Assembly: GCA_046331425.1 (NCBI GenBank)
Contig: JAXLQU010000017.1
Location: 48,511-112,510 of the forward strand
Origin: JANNUT01 sp046331425
Lineage (GTDB): Bacteria > Acidobacteriota > Polarisedimenticolia > J045
Length of the DNA stretch: 64,000 nt
Direction: 5' to 3'
This document shows, in pieces, positions 17,876 through 26,537 of this stretch (position 1 is the first letter of the stretch; each line of letters begins with the position of its first letter). A program made the position numbers and the translations under genes. The notes beneath the pieces are model-generated. The model was not told the DNA's origin, searched no databases, and saw nothing but the letters and a program-made list of their open reading frames with translations.

Positions 17876-18279
17876 TCTTGGTCCGCCAATTCAGAAAGCC
17901 ATGGAATTCGAAATCGACTGCCGTTGACGGCACGTTCGATTGCCAAGGCAACCACACCGAAGTATCCGATCCCGACAAAGATCTCGGCCGCGCGGAACAG
18001 ACGGCCCAAGACCGGCACCAAGCTGAACAACCAGTCGAATGGCGAGAGGACGATCAGCGCCGCCGCCAAAAGCAGCGTCAGGCCGGTTCCCTGTCGCGCG
18101 TGCCAGCGGACGAACGGGTCGCGGCTCCCAAACAAGGGGACCAAGCACAGCGGCCCCAAATAGGCGAAGACCAACAACAGGCGGTCCTCGTCGCGGATCG
18201 AGACCGGCGCGAGGCTCGGTTCGTAGCCTGAGGACTCGCCCCCGCCGTCTTCGTGTCGAGAGCCGCCTTCCGTGTCCAT
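17872..18279 (-). CDS. DUF4870/Tic20-like small membrane protein
   Basis: I placed the start at 18279 (MDTEGGSRHEDGG) because CAGGAG lies seven bases upstream; a start nine codons earlier is possible. The ~45-residue hydrophilic N-terminus is followed by three to four hydrophobic helices. FAYLGPLCLVPLF followed by FVRWHARQGTGLTLLLA is the arrangement of DUF4870/Tic20-like proteins, which share an 'H-A-x-Q-G' motif at the start of the second helix. No biochemical role is established for bacterial members. It is translationally coupled to the membrane protein downstream. Confidence 0.75.
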   Translation of the reverse strand: MDTEGGSRHEDGGGESSGYEPSLAPVSIRDEDRLLLVFAYLGPLCLVPLFGSRDPFVRWHARQGTGLTLLLAAALIVLSPFDWLFSLVPVLGRLFRAAEIFVGIGYFGVVALAIERAVNGSRFRIPWLSELADQE

Positions 18280-18436
18280 TGCATCTCCTGAGTCCTGAAT
18301 ATCCAAACCGTCACAGGATACGGATTCCTGTCGCGTGGAGAAAGCACGTCACACTGCGCTACGTCGGTCGCGTGCAGATTGTCAGCGATGCGCGCCGCAT
18401 GTTAGCTTCCCGCCCTTCGAGTGGGTCGCACACACG

Positions 18437-21082
18437 ATGAATCGAACCGAATTGCCGTCGGCGTCGTCCGCGCAGCCGAGTCCAGAGCGGCTGACGCCGA
18501 TGTTCGTCCAATGGAAAGAAGCCAAACGCCAGCATCCGGGCACGATTCTGTTCTTTCGGATGGGCGACTTCTACGAGCTTTTCTTCGAGGACGCGCAGAT
18601 CGCCGCACCGATCTTGGAGTTGGCCCTCACCGCGCGAGGCAAAGGGACCTCGACCGAAGCGCCGATGTGCGGTGTACCTCACTTCGCCGGTGACGGTTAC
18701 ATCGCCAAGCTGGTCGAACGCGGCTATCGCGTCGCGATTTGTGAGCAGGTCGAAGATCCCAAGAAGACCAAGGGGATGGTCCGGCGCGAGGTGGTGCGCG
18801 TCGTGTCACCAGGTGTGTTCACCGACGCGGAGCGAATGCACCCCTCCGAGTCGATCACGCTGGCCGCGGTTCATGGCCGCGGCCCGTTCGGGATCTGCTT
18901 CGCCGATCTGTCGACGGGATCATTATCGCTAGCGCGCGCCAGCAGCGATCGCGAGCTGGGCGATGCTCTGGCCCGCCACGAAACGCGCGAACTGCTCGTA
19001 GCACAAAGCCGCGCCGCCGAGGCCGCGAACTGGGTGCGCGCCAGCGGCCGATCGATACTGATCACGCCGCTCGTCGATGATCGCTTTCACCCGCTGCACG
19101 CCGTCGATCGTGTCCTCGAGATGTTGGGGGCGCATTCGCTCGGATCGTTTGGCTGTGCCGACGATCATCCAGCGCTCCCGGCGACCGCCGCTGCGCTCGC
19201 GCATCTTCGCGAGACTCAGAAAACAACACCGAAGCATCTCGATCGACTCACCGTCGAGAATCCCTCCGAGTCGTTGCTGCTGGATGCCGGCACGCGGCGC
19301 AATCTCGAGTTGGTCGCCAACATGCGCGATGGGTCGCGCCGCCACACGCTGATCGAAGCGCTCGACGCCACCGTCACCGCGCTTGGCGCGCGCGCCTTGC
19401 GCAGTTGGCTGCTCGAACCGCTGGCCGATCCTGTCGCGATCAACACGCGGCTCGAAGCGGTCGATGCACTCCGCCGGGACCCCGAGCGTCGCCGCGCGCT
19501 TCGCGAATCATTGAGCGAGATCCGCGACCTCGAGCGCCTGCTCTCGCGCGCCGCACTCGGCAGCGCCACGCCACGCGACCTCACCGGCATGCTCAGCTCG
19601 TTGCGAGCGCTGCCAGCGGTGAAGCGGTTGCTGGAACACGCGGGCAGCGCGCGCACCGATCGGCTGTCGATGGCGCTCGATACGCTCGACGATCTGGCCA
19701 GCGATCTCGGCGCCGCGTTGTTCGATGAGCCGAGCGTGCAACCGGGCGATGGGCGCGTGATTCGTGACGGGTTCGATTCGTCGCTGGACGAAGCCCGCGA
19801 CCTGGCCCGCGGCGGCAAGCGTGTGCTGGCCGAGATCGAGGGACGAGAACGCGATCGCACCGGGATCGCCTCGTTGAAAATCAAATACAACAAGGTCTTC
19901 GGCTACTACCTCGAGGTCAGCAAATCGCAGTTGGAGAAGGTCCCTGGCGACTACGAACGCCGTCAAACCGTGGTCGGTGGAGAGCGCTTCGTCACACCCG
20001 AATTGCGCGAACTGGAGACACGCATTCTGTCGGCCGAGGAGCGGATGGCCGAGCGCGAACTCGAGTTGTTCGCCACGCTGCTGCGGTCGGTTGCGGCCCG
20101 CGCCTCGCGCTTGCGTGAAACGGCGCAGGCGGTGGCCGAGACCGACGTGCTCGCAAGTTTCGCCGACACCGCGGCGCGTGAAAACTACTGTCGTCCCGTG
20201 GTCGATGATGCCGATCGGATCGAACTCACTGACGCACGTCACCCCGTGGTCGAGCGACTGCTACCCGCGGGCAGCTTCGTGCCGAACCCGTGCCGGCTCG
20301 ACAGCTCGGCGCGAATCGTGATCGTCACCGGTCCGAACATGGGAGGAAAGAGCACCTACTTGCGCCAGGTCGCGCTCTTGACGCTGATGGCGCAGGCCGG
20401 CTCGTTCGTGCCGGCCAAGAGCGCTGCAATCGGTGTCGTCGATCGGATCTTCTGTCGCGTGGGCGCGAGCGACAACCTGGCGGGCGGGGAATCGACCTTC
20501 ATGGTCGAGATGACCGAGACCGCGAACATTCTGCACAACGCAACGCCCAAGAGTCTGGTGATCCTCGACGAGATCGGCCGCGGTACCGCAACCTGGGACG
20601 GCATGGCGATCGCGTGGGCGGTGGTGGAGCACCTGCACGAGGACAATCGCCTCGCGCCCAAGGCGTTGTTCGCCACGCACTATCACGAGTTGACCGAGCT
20701 CGAAGGGACCCTGCCCCGCGTGGCCAACGCACATATCGCGGTGCGCGAGCACGGGCACGACATCGTGCTCTTGCATCGCGTCGAACCGGGACCGTCGGAT
20801 CGATCGTACGGAATACATGTGGCGCGCTTGGCGGGACTGCCCGATCGCGTCGTGGCGCGCGCGCGGGAGATCTTGGCGCGATTGGTCAGCCAGCACACAC
20901 CTGCCTCGTTGGCGACCCACCCGCCAGCGCCGCTGCAGCTTGCTTTGTTCGACGCGAGCGGACCCACGAGCGCCGAACGTGAGGCGCTCCAACGATTGCG
21001 CGAGGTCGACCCTAATTCACTCTCGCCTCGCGATGCACTCGAGGTGCTGTTCGAACTGAGCGAAAAACTCCGCGACCACTGA
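18437..21082 (+). CDS. mutS: DNA mismatch repair protein MutS
   Basis: The 881-residue protein carries the N-terminal mismatch-recognition domain with MGDFYELF, including the Phe-x-Glu that stacks on mispairs. The ATPase domain carries Walker A TGPNMGGKSTYLRQVA and Walker B VILDEIGRGTATWDGMAIAW, followed by the LFATHYHEL segment. The C-terminus extends into the short tetramerisation-type tail. I start at 18437 (MNRTELPSASS) because the region before it lacks MutS homology. It detects mismatches and recruits MutL, which is not in this window. Gene orientation is opposite to both neighbours, so it has its own promoter in the 157-base spacer upstream. Confidence 0.97.
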   Translation: MNRTELPSASSAQPSPERLTPMFVQWKEAKRQHPGTILFFRMGDFYELFFEDAQIAAPILELALTARGKGTSTEAPMCGVPHFAGDGYIAKLVERGYRVAICEQVEDPKKTKGMVRREVVRVVSPGVFTDAERMHPSESITLAAVHGRGPFGICFADLSTGSLSLARASSDRELGDALARHETRELLVAQSRAAEAANWVRASGRSILITPLVDDRFHPLHAVDRVLEMLGAHSLGSFGCADDHPALPATAAALAHLRETQKTTPKHLDRLTVENPSESLLLDAGTRRNLELVANMRDGSRRHTLIEALDATVTALGARALRSWLLEPLADPVAINTRLEAVDALRRDPERRRALRESLSEIRDLERLLSRAALGSATPRDLTGMLSSLRALPAVKRLLEHAGSARTDRLSMALDTLDDLASDLGAALFDEPSVQPGDGRVIRDGFDSSLDEARDLARGGKRVLAEIEGRERDRTGIASLKIKYNKVFGYYLEVSKSQLEKVPGDYERRQTVVGGERFVTPELRELETRILSAEERMAERELELFATLLRSVAARASRLRETAQAVAETDVLASFADTAARENYCRPVVDDADRIELTDARHPVVERLLPAGSFVPNPCRLDSSARIVIVTGPNMGGKSTYLRQVALLTLMAQAGSFVPAKSAAIGVVDRIFCRVGASDNLAGGESTFMVEMTETANILHNATPKSLVILDEIGRGTATWDGMAIAWAVVEHLHEDNRLAPKALFATHYHELTELEGTLPRVANAHIAVREHGHDIVLLHRVEPGPSDRSYGIHVARLAGLPDRVVARAREILARLVSQHTPASLATHPPAPLQLALFDASGPTSAEREALQRLREVDPNSLSPRDALEVLFELSEKLRDH

Positions 21083-21098
21083 CCACCGGCCGGGAGTC

Positions 21099-22022
21099 TC
21101 AGAACAACTCGGCGTCCTCGCCCTCGGCCCAGCGTCCAACCACCTGCCCATCGTCCGTAGAGAACTGGGCCTGCTCGAACCCGGCGGCCTGTGCCTTGTT
21201 CGCAATTTGGGACAGCAGCGAGCGTCGGCTTTCGACCTTCGATTTCGTCCACTGTGCCGATTTCAACGTGACATACAACACCGGCGTGCGCGGCGTGACG
21301 CTGGCCACGCCGGGAAGTTCCGCAATGTCGTCGCGTGTCAGACGCGCCGACTTCGTCTCGCCGCCGATCGTGTTGGCCAACAACAGCGCAACCAACGCAC
21401 ACGCCCCGACAACCGCCCAAGCGCGCCACCGGCGCGGCAGTTTCGAAACCGCAGCGCGTGTCGGGGTCGAGGCCTTCTGCGTTACTGGCTCTGCTGTTTT
21501 GCGCTGCGAACCGCGCGGCGCCAGCAACGAACCCTGTTCTTGCTCGAGCCGATCGCTGAGCATCTGCGCTCGTTGCCGATCCTCCGGCTTCAACTCTGCT
21601 TGCAGATACCGCACCAATCGATCGAGTCGGGCGCTCGATTCCTCGACCAACTCGGCACGATCGGTGGAGCGCGCTTGAAGCAACGCGCGCCGCGCCGCTG
21701 CCATGTCGCGTGCCAGCGCCAGCCCAAGGCCGAGATCTTCCACGCTGACGCCACGCTCGGCGCTACGCATTTCCAGAGCGATCGCTTCGGCGAGCAGGTG
21801 GCAACAGTTTCTTCCGGTGCCGACATCTTTGAACGCCTGGATGATCGAGGCCCATTCCGAAGCCGACACTCGCAAGGCGCGCTGACCACACAGCACGGTC
21901 TTGGCGTCTTTGGCGGTGGGGTGATCGATCGTCTGCTGGCGTAGCCTGACTAACTGGGGCCGAAGCAACTCACGACGAGAGTCCGAATCGGTCTCAACGA
22001 GGTGGCTCAGTATCGACATCAT
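21099..22022 (-). CDS. Unknown single-pass membrane protein, paralogue of the adjacent upstream gene
   Basis: The 307-residue protein has an N-terminal cytoplasmic-type domain with SEWASIIQAFKDVGTGRN and LLAEAIALEM, a charged helical middle, and one transmembrane helix (AWAVVGACALVALLLANTI, near residue 205). A C-terminal extracytoplasmic domain of about 80 residues ends KAQAAGFEQAQFSTDDGQVV. The same three blocks occur in the same order in the next gene upstream (22084-23082), so the pair arose by tandem duplication. No catalytic motif is visible and I recognise no named family. The C-terminal domain resembles small alpha/beta sensing folds only in outline. Confidence 0.7.
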   Translation of the reverse strand: MMSILSHLVETDSDSRRELLRPQLVRLRQQTIDHPTAKDAKTVLCGQRALRVSASEWASIIQAFKDVGTGRNCCHLLAEAIALEMRSAERGVSVEDLGLGLALARDMAAARRALLQARSTDRAELVEESSARLDRLVRYLQAELKPEDRQRAQMLSDRLEQEQGSLLAPRGSQRKTAEPVTQKASTPTRAAVSKLPRRWRAWAVVGACALVALLLANTIGGETKSARLTRDDIAELPGVASVTPRTPVLYVTLKSAQWTKSKVESRRSLLSQIANKAQAAGFEQAQFSTDDGQVVGRWAEGEDAELF

Positions 22023-22083
22023 CCCTCACTCGCGAAGTCACTCGCCTACCCGTCAACGATGCACATCTCGTCAAGCAATCCAA

Positions 22084-23082
22084 TCAGAACATCTGGGTCC
22101 CGGTGCGCTTCAGCCAACGTGCCACCGCTTTGCCATCCGTGGTGTTGAAGTGCGCTCCAGCGAATCCGGCGGCCTGAACCTGGCGCACGACCTTGTCGAC
22201 CAACGCTTGGCGGCCGGCCTGATCCAAAGACTCCCATTTGGAGGGGCTCATGCGCACGTAAAGGTTTGGCGCGCGCGATACCACCGAATCGATCTCCTGG
22301 AACGAGCTGAAATCGGCCGCTTGCATCTGCGGCAACTCGTGACGACTCAGAATCGGCAGCACGAACAGTGATCCGCCCACGATCATCCCGACGGCCAAAC
22401 CGATCGTCGCCAACTTCAATCGGTCCTTGGCAGTGGTAGAGAGCTTCGAATACTTCGATTGTGACGTGGTGGTTTGAGTCGGCGGCGCCGCAGGCCGGGG
22501 TGTGACCAACGTCAGCAGCGATCCGCCTTCGCGTGGATAGCTCAGCTTGAGCTCATCCGCGATCGAACCGATCTCCGCGCCAGATGCCTCGCGCACCGTC
22601 TCGAGCGTCGCACGCATCCGGGTCGCGAACTGCATGACCAATTCGGCCCGATCGTTTCCACCCGCCTTGCGCAGTCCATCGACCGCTTCGGCAAGATCGT
22701 CCAAGAGCGCATCGCCGATTGCCAGATCGATCGCCAAGACGGGCGGGCCGTTCGTGGGACTCGGCGTCGCGCTCAACGCTGGGTTGTCGTTGGCCGTCGC
22801 AGACTGCGCCGCGTTGAGGTCTTCGAAGCTCTTGATTTGCAGAGCCACCGATTCGGCCAACAGCTGCGTCCAGTTTCGACTCGATCCACCTTCCTTGAAC
22901 CCTTGGATCAGCGCCGACCACTCCCACGGATTGATGCGGAGCTTGTATCCCCCGCATTCGATCGTCTGAGTTTGGGTCGCTTCGGGATGGATTTGCGTCA
23001 GTTTGTAGAGCCGCATCAGGTGCGAAAGCAGCTCTTGCTTGCGCGAGATCGTGGCTGTCGGGGCGAGTGTAGCGAGGCTCAC
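22084..23082 (-). CDS. Unknown single-pass membrane protein, paralogue of the adjacent downstream gene
   Basis: I chose the GTG at 23082 (VSLATLAPTATISRKQELL) because AAGGAGA precedes it; a longer frame adds ~33 residues without similarity to the paralogue. The 332-residue product has the block NPWEWSALIQGFKEGGSSRN near residue 50, LLAESVALQI, a charged helix, a single transmembrane segment (LKLATIGLAVGMIVGGSLFVL) and a C-terminal domain ending QVQAAGFAGAHFNTTDGKAV. All blocks match the neighbouring gene in order and spacing. The STAS gene lies 99 bases upstream on the same strand, so the pair may belong to the anti-sigma-type operon. No enzymatic motif is visible. Confidence 0.7.
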   Translation of the reverse strand: MSLATLAPTATISRKQELLSHLMRLYKLTQIHPEATQTQTIECGGYKLRINPWEWSALIQGFKEGGSSRNWTQLLAESVALQIKSFEDLNAAQSATANDNPALSATPSPTNGPPVLAIDLAIGDALLDDLAEAVDGLRKAGGNDRAELVMQFATRMRATLETVREASGAEIGSIADELKLSYPREGGSLLTLVTPRPAAPPTQTTTSQSKYSKLSTTAKDRLKLATIGLAVGMIVGGSLFVLPILSRHELPQMQAADFSSFQEIDSVVSRAPNLYVRMSPSKWESLDQAGRQALVDKVVRQVQAAGFAGAHFNTTDGKAVARWLKRTGTQMF

Positions 23083-23181
23083 GCGAGGCTCTCCTTGCAA
23101 CCGGCCGGTCTCCCGGCACGGAAAACGTCGCGGCGAATATGGGTCCCGGATCGGGACCGACGCAATGCGGGAATGCCCCAA

Positions 23182-23523
23182 TCAGGAGCGGACGGACTCG
23201 ATCGCCTCGGCAACCCCCGCCCGGACCGGGATGAGTTGATCGAGCCGGGTCAATTGGAGGATGTCTCGGACCTTCCCACGTGGCCCCGCCAGGACCAAGC
23301 CGCCGCCGGCGTCGACCGCGCTGCGGCGTAGCGCCACGATCTGGCCGAGTCCCGCCGAATCGACGAACTGCAGGCCATCCAAGTCGAGCACCAGTCGATA
23401 GCGCCCGGCGGCAAACTCCTCTTCGACCGCCCCGCTCAGGGCCTGGCAGTCGGCCCCGACCGCCAAAGACCCGGACAAGCGCACCACCGGGACGTCGCCG
23501 ACGTGTTCGATCCGAAGCGTCAA
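23182..23523 (-). CDS. STAS-domain anti-sigma-factor antagonist
   Basis: This 113-residue protein is a single STAS domain. It contains LDLDGLQFVDSAGLGQIVAL, in which Ser56 is the site phosphorylated by the partner kinase in SpoIIAA/RsbV-type proteins. The TTG start at 23523 overlaps the stop of the upstream HATPase gene (TTGA), and no other start preserves the N-terminal strand MTLRIEHVGDVPVVRLSG. In the usual partner-switching scheme the unphosphorylated form releases a sigma factor or other target from the kinase. Confidence 0.9.
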   Translation of the reverse strand: MTLRIEHVGDVPVVRLSGSLAVGADCQALSGAVEEEFAAGRYRLVLDLDGLQFVDSAGLGQIVALRRSAVDAGGGLVLAGPRGKVRDILQLTRLDQLIPVRAGVAEAIESVRS

Positions 23524-23981
23524 AGCTCCCCCTCGCGCCCCGTCGCGGTGCCGGCATTGGCCGGCCGTCGCTTGGTGAGCACGAGTTCCATGCCGCCTGT
23601 CGGGCGTCGCTGGAGGTCCAACCCGTCGACGAGGCTTCGAATCAAAAGCAGCCCTCGACCCGACGTGTTCCAGAGGTTCTCGGTGAGGGTCGGGTCGGGA
23701 AGGTTGGAAGGATCGAATCCGGGGCCCTGATCCAGGATCGACATCTCGAGTACGTCGGGCGCGATCCGCATCACCAGCGTGACGGTGCGATCGGGATCGA
23801 ATCGATGCGCGTGCTTCATCGCGTTGATCGAGCCTTCGCGTACCGCCAGCCCGACGTCCATCTTGCCGTCATCGCCAAAACCGGCGATTTGAGCCGCTTC
23901 CTCGGCGACATTTTGAAGCAGATCGAGATAGGGAATGGCGCTTGGTACTTGCACGGTGATCTGGGCCTGGTCGTCACGCAC
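23520..23981 (-). CDS. RsbW/SpoIIAB-type anti-sigma factor (serine-protein kinase)
   Basis: The 153-residue protein is a lone GHKL ATPase domain. It shows the N-box REGSINAMKHAHR, the G1 motif DQGPGFDPSNLPD and the G2 motif SGRGLLLIRSLVDG. Such proteins bind ATP, phosphorylate the STAS partner on Ser, and sequester a target when the partner is phosphorylated. It starts at a GTG (23981) and its stop overlaps the STAS start, which would keep the two proteins at matched levels. No sigma factor gene is in the window, so the target is unknown; the tandem membrane pair just downstream is a candidate by position only. Confidence 0.9.
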   Translation of the reverse strand: MRDDQAQITVQVPSAIPYLDLLQNVAEEAAQIAGFGDDGKMDVGLAVREGSINAMKHAHRFDPDRTVTLVMRIAPDVLEMSILDQGPGFDPSNLPDPTLTENLWNTSGRGLLLIRSLVDGLDLQRRPTGGMELVLTKRRPANAGTATGREGEL

Positions 23982-24048
23982 GCGCCACCCGCACCTTCAA
24001 ATCGATCAGGAAGGCCCGGATCGTAGCAGACCTACGACCCGATTGAGT

Positions 24049-24876
24049 TCACGAACCGCTGCCGGATCCCGGCGCCACCGATGCTTCGCCGAACAGTACG
24101 GCCGAGAGCGCCCCCTCCGGTTGCTCCCAAGAGATCTCTTCGATCCGCGCCACGACCTTGCCGCCCTGTCGCACCAACCCGGTCGGCAGTCCCGTGACCT
24201 TGTTGAGGCGGACCTCAGGATCGTCATCGAACTTGTGCGGTACGCCGTGGAACCTGAAGGTCAGGTTTTTCCCCTTCAGCGCGGCCACCACGCTCAACAA
24301 CCGCGGCACGTACTTTTCGCAATGCGGACACCAGCTTCCGAAGAAGACTTCGACTTCGGTGGGGGTTTCGATGGTGTCCAGCAAGCGGATATCCCCGATC
24401 CCCGGTTTGTAATGGACGATGTTGCGACGCCACTCGGGAAGCGCACCGAGCACCGTCTCCACCGACAGATCGCCCAACAAGGGATCGGCCGGCTCGATCG
24501 CAGCCCTCGTCGTGCCGACCGCAAAACGTAGATTGCCGCCGTCGACGATCGTCGCAATCGGGGCACCCACGGTTTGGTCCGGGTCGAAGACCACGCTGTC
24601 GGAATCGCCCTCGACCGGCTTGAGCGCAGTCGGGTCGAGCAGTTTTGCGGTCTTGGCTCCGCCACCGATCAGGACCGGGTTGCTGAGCGCCGAAGAAACG
24701 ACCAACACCTGCGCGAGCTTCTCCGAGCGGTAGATCTTCGCGCTCTTGTCCAGCGCATCACCCACCCGCAGTTGATAGCGACCGGAAAGAATCATCGTCA
24801 TCGGCTCTCCGGCAAACGCCGAGGAGATCGACAAACCAACACTCACGAGCAGCGCACAGCGCGTGATACGAGTCAC
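24049..24876 (-). CDS. Secreted thioredoxin-fold oxidoreductase with CPHC active site
   Basis: The 275-residue protein has a signal peptide (ALLVSVGLSISSAFA) and a C-terminal thioredoxin-like domain whose active site reads FFGSWCPHCEKYVPRL (Cys183, Cys186). CPHC is the DsbA-type dipeptide, which favours a disulfide-oxidising role, though the preceding beta-rich ~150 residues are not those of DsbA. A cis-Pro loop is plausible at TGLPTGLV. It starts at a GTG that overlaps the stop of the MauE-like gene (GTGA), so the two should act together in the periplasm/membrane redox pathway. Confidence 0.75.
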   Translation of the reverse strand: MTRITRCALLVSVGLSISSAFAGEPMTMILSGRYQLRVGDALDKSAKIYRSEKLAQVLVVSSALSNPVLIGGGAKTAKLLDPTALKPVEGDSDSVVFDPDQTVGAPIATIVDGGNLRFAVGTTRAAIEPADPLLGDLSVETVLGALPEWRRNIVHYKPGIGDIRLLDTIETPTEVEVFFGSWCPHCEKYVPRLLSVVAALKGKNLTFRFHGVPHKFDDDPEVRLNKVTGLPTGLVRQGGKVVARIEEISWEQPEGALSAVLFGEASVAPGSGSGS

Positions 24877-25841
24877 GGGTTTTCTCCGCGGGCGAGTGCC
24901 TGCAATGTGGCCTCGTCGGGTATTTCGTTCCAGACCTTGATGACCTGCCTGTCGACGATCAGCGCTGCCCGCGGCAGCGTGCGATACATCGGCCGCAAAA
25001 GGGCCAAAGGAACGCTTCTGATCTCGAACGCAGGCGCGGCCACCCAGAAGAATTGGCCGGCGAGTTCCTCGTTTGCCTCGGCGAGCCCCCAGACATGCGT
25101 CGCCACCGTGTCGACGTTCACCAGGATTCTGTTGACCCGCTCCATCGCTTGCTTGGTCGCCTCGTCGTCGCGTGCGCGATCCAGCAGCAAGATCAGATGG
25201 CGACCCACCTGGGCTTCGGGAAACTGGTTGTCGAGAGCCTGGTCACCAACTTTGACCGTCTCGATCGAAATCCCTGGCTTGAGTCGAGTCGCAAGGTTAT
25301 CCAGCGGCAAGTGTGGGGACGCTAGACAGAATGCAAGTCCAGCGGCAGCACCAAAACCGATCGCCGGCAGGTGCCATCGCGGTGCGGGCGCCCCGGCAAC
25401 GGGTGCGCGACGTCCGACAAACGCAACCAAGGACAACACCACGAAGATCAGGTCTTCGATCAGAGCCTGCCGTGGTGTGCGTTCCACCAGAGTCCCGAAA
25501 CAACCACAACTGCTCTGCTCGGATTTCGGGAGATACATCTCGCGAATCACGACCGCGGTGAAGAACACGAAGGTGAGCAACGTGATCGCGAGCACAGGCT
25601 TCGTCCGGATATTCAGCACCAACGCCAAGCCGAGTGCCGCCTCGAACGCCACGGCACCGAGCGCGGCGTACGTGGTCAACGACTGCGGGACGAAGCCTAG
25701 CTTGCTCAATCCCTCTGCAAACAACGCAGGGTCGAGCCCCTTGGCGAAGGCCGCGACCAGCAGCACAGCTCCCAAGATGAAGGCTGCCAAATAGCCCATC
25801 CAGGGGCCGAATCGCCCGAGCGCCTTGTCGATCCGTTCCAC
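24873..25841 (-). CDS. MauE/DoxX-family redox-associated membrane protein with redoxin-like C-terminal domain
   Basis: I chose the GTG at 25841 (VERIDKALGRFG) because CGGGAGG lies just upstream and the region before it is non-coding in character. Four hydrophobic helices span residues ~15-135. Between helices three and four sits SSCGCFGTLVERTP; the Cys-Gly-Cys-Phe-Gly signature (C112, C114) is characteristic of MauE-type proteins, which support disulfide formation in methylamine dehydrogenase and similar systems. The last ~130 residues resemble a thioredoxin-like fold lacking a CxxC, ending with a PRAALIVDRQVIKVW strand pair. With the coupled CPHC protein it makes a plausible electron-shuttling pair across the membrane. 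No mau structural genes are present. Confidence 0.75.
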   Translation of the reverse strand: MERIDKALGRFGPWMGYLAAFILGAVLLVAAFAKGLDPALFAEGLSKLGFVPQSLTTYAALGAVAFEAALGLALVLNIRTKPVLAITLLTFVFFTAVVIREMYLPKSEQSSCGCFGTLVERTPRQALIEDLIFVVLSLVAFVGRRAPVAGAPAPRWHLPAIGFGAAAGLAFCLASPHLPLDNLATRLKPGISIETVKVGDQALDNQFPEAQVGRHLILLLDRARDDEATKQAMERVNRILVNVDTVATHVWGLAEANEELAGQFFWVAAPAFEIRSVPLALLRPMYRTLPRAALIVDRQVIKVWNEIPDEATLQALARGENP

Positions 25842-26006
25842 GCGGCAGGCCTCCCGGAAAGGGTGCGCGGAGGATAAGGGCGCCTCTTCGCCCCGGCAAA
25901 CTCGCGGGCTCGATCGGACCTGGGCCGCCGTCGCGCTGGCCTCGCGGTACATGGGTGCTCGCGGATCGCCAAGGATGCCGGCGCATGGCTGCGCTAACCT
26001 CGCCCG

Positions 26007-26462
26007 ATGCGAGACGACGAGTCGACACCGATCGACGCAAACAGATCCGGCACCGAAACAGATCTCCCACTCGTCGAGGTCTGGAAGGTCCACCCGTCGG
26101 CGGTGGAGGATCGTGTACAACTGCTGGTCGCCCATGGGTTGAACCCGGTGGTGCCCCACATCCCGTCGTCGATCCTCTCGAAGTTCTACGGCTCGATCAC
26201 GGTCAAGATTTATGTACCCGAAAGCGAACACGATCTCGCGCTGGAAGTGATTCGCGATTACGAAATGCAGGCCGGCGCGCGTGCCGACGCACTCGTCAGG
26301 CAGATCGTCCCGGTGTTCTGGGGTGTGGCGGTGCTCGCCGCCGGGGTCGCGCTGGCGGCGGCGTGGTCAGGAGTTCAGACCGGCAGTTCGATCGTGCTCG
26401 GGTTTTGGATCTGGTTTCTGACGCTGGCCGCGATCGGCGTATGGCAGCGGCGCTCGCGTTAG
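26007..26462 (+). CDS. DUF2007-like protein with two transmembrane helices
   Basis: Residues ~22-80 (EVWKVHPSAVEDRVQLLVAH, later VKIYVPESEHDLALEVIRDY) match the beta-alpha-beta plan of the DUF2007 'signal-transducing' family, in which a short globular domain reads position-specific inputs. Two hydrophobic helices follow (VFWGVAVLAAGVALAAAW and VLGFWIWFLTLAAIGVW). The gene diverges from the MauE-like gene across a 165-base spacer and is followed 75 bases later by the FAD monooxygenase. Its function is unknown beyond the family outline. Confidence 0.65.
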   Translation: MRDDESTPIDANRSGTETDLPLVEVWKVHPSAVEDRVQLLVAHGLNPVVPHIPSSILSKFYGSITVKIYVPESEHDLALEVIRDYEMQAGARADALVRQIVPVFWGVAVLAAGVALAAAWSGVQTGSSIVLGFWIWFLTLAAIGVWQRRSR

Positions 26463-26537
26463 CGATTGACTTATCGCAGGACCCTCGCGAGCCACACAGG
26501 CGTAAAAGCAAGTCGACGTCTGCCGCTGGAGGTGCGC

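Noticed and set aside
24873..26231. N-terminal extension of the MauE-like protein to 26231
   Set aside because: The extra 130 codons overlap the divergent DUF2007-like gene, lack hydrophobic or domain-like pattern, and the GTG at 25841 has a good ribosome-binding site.
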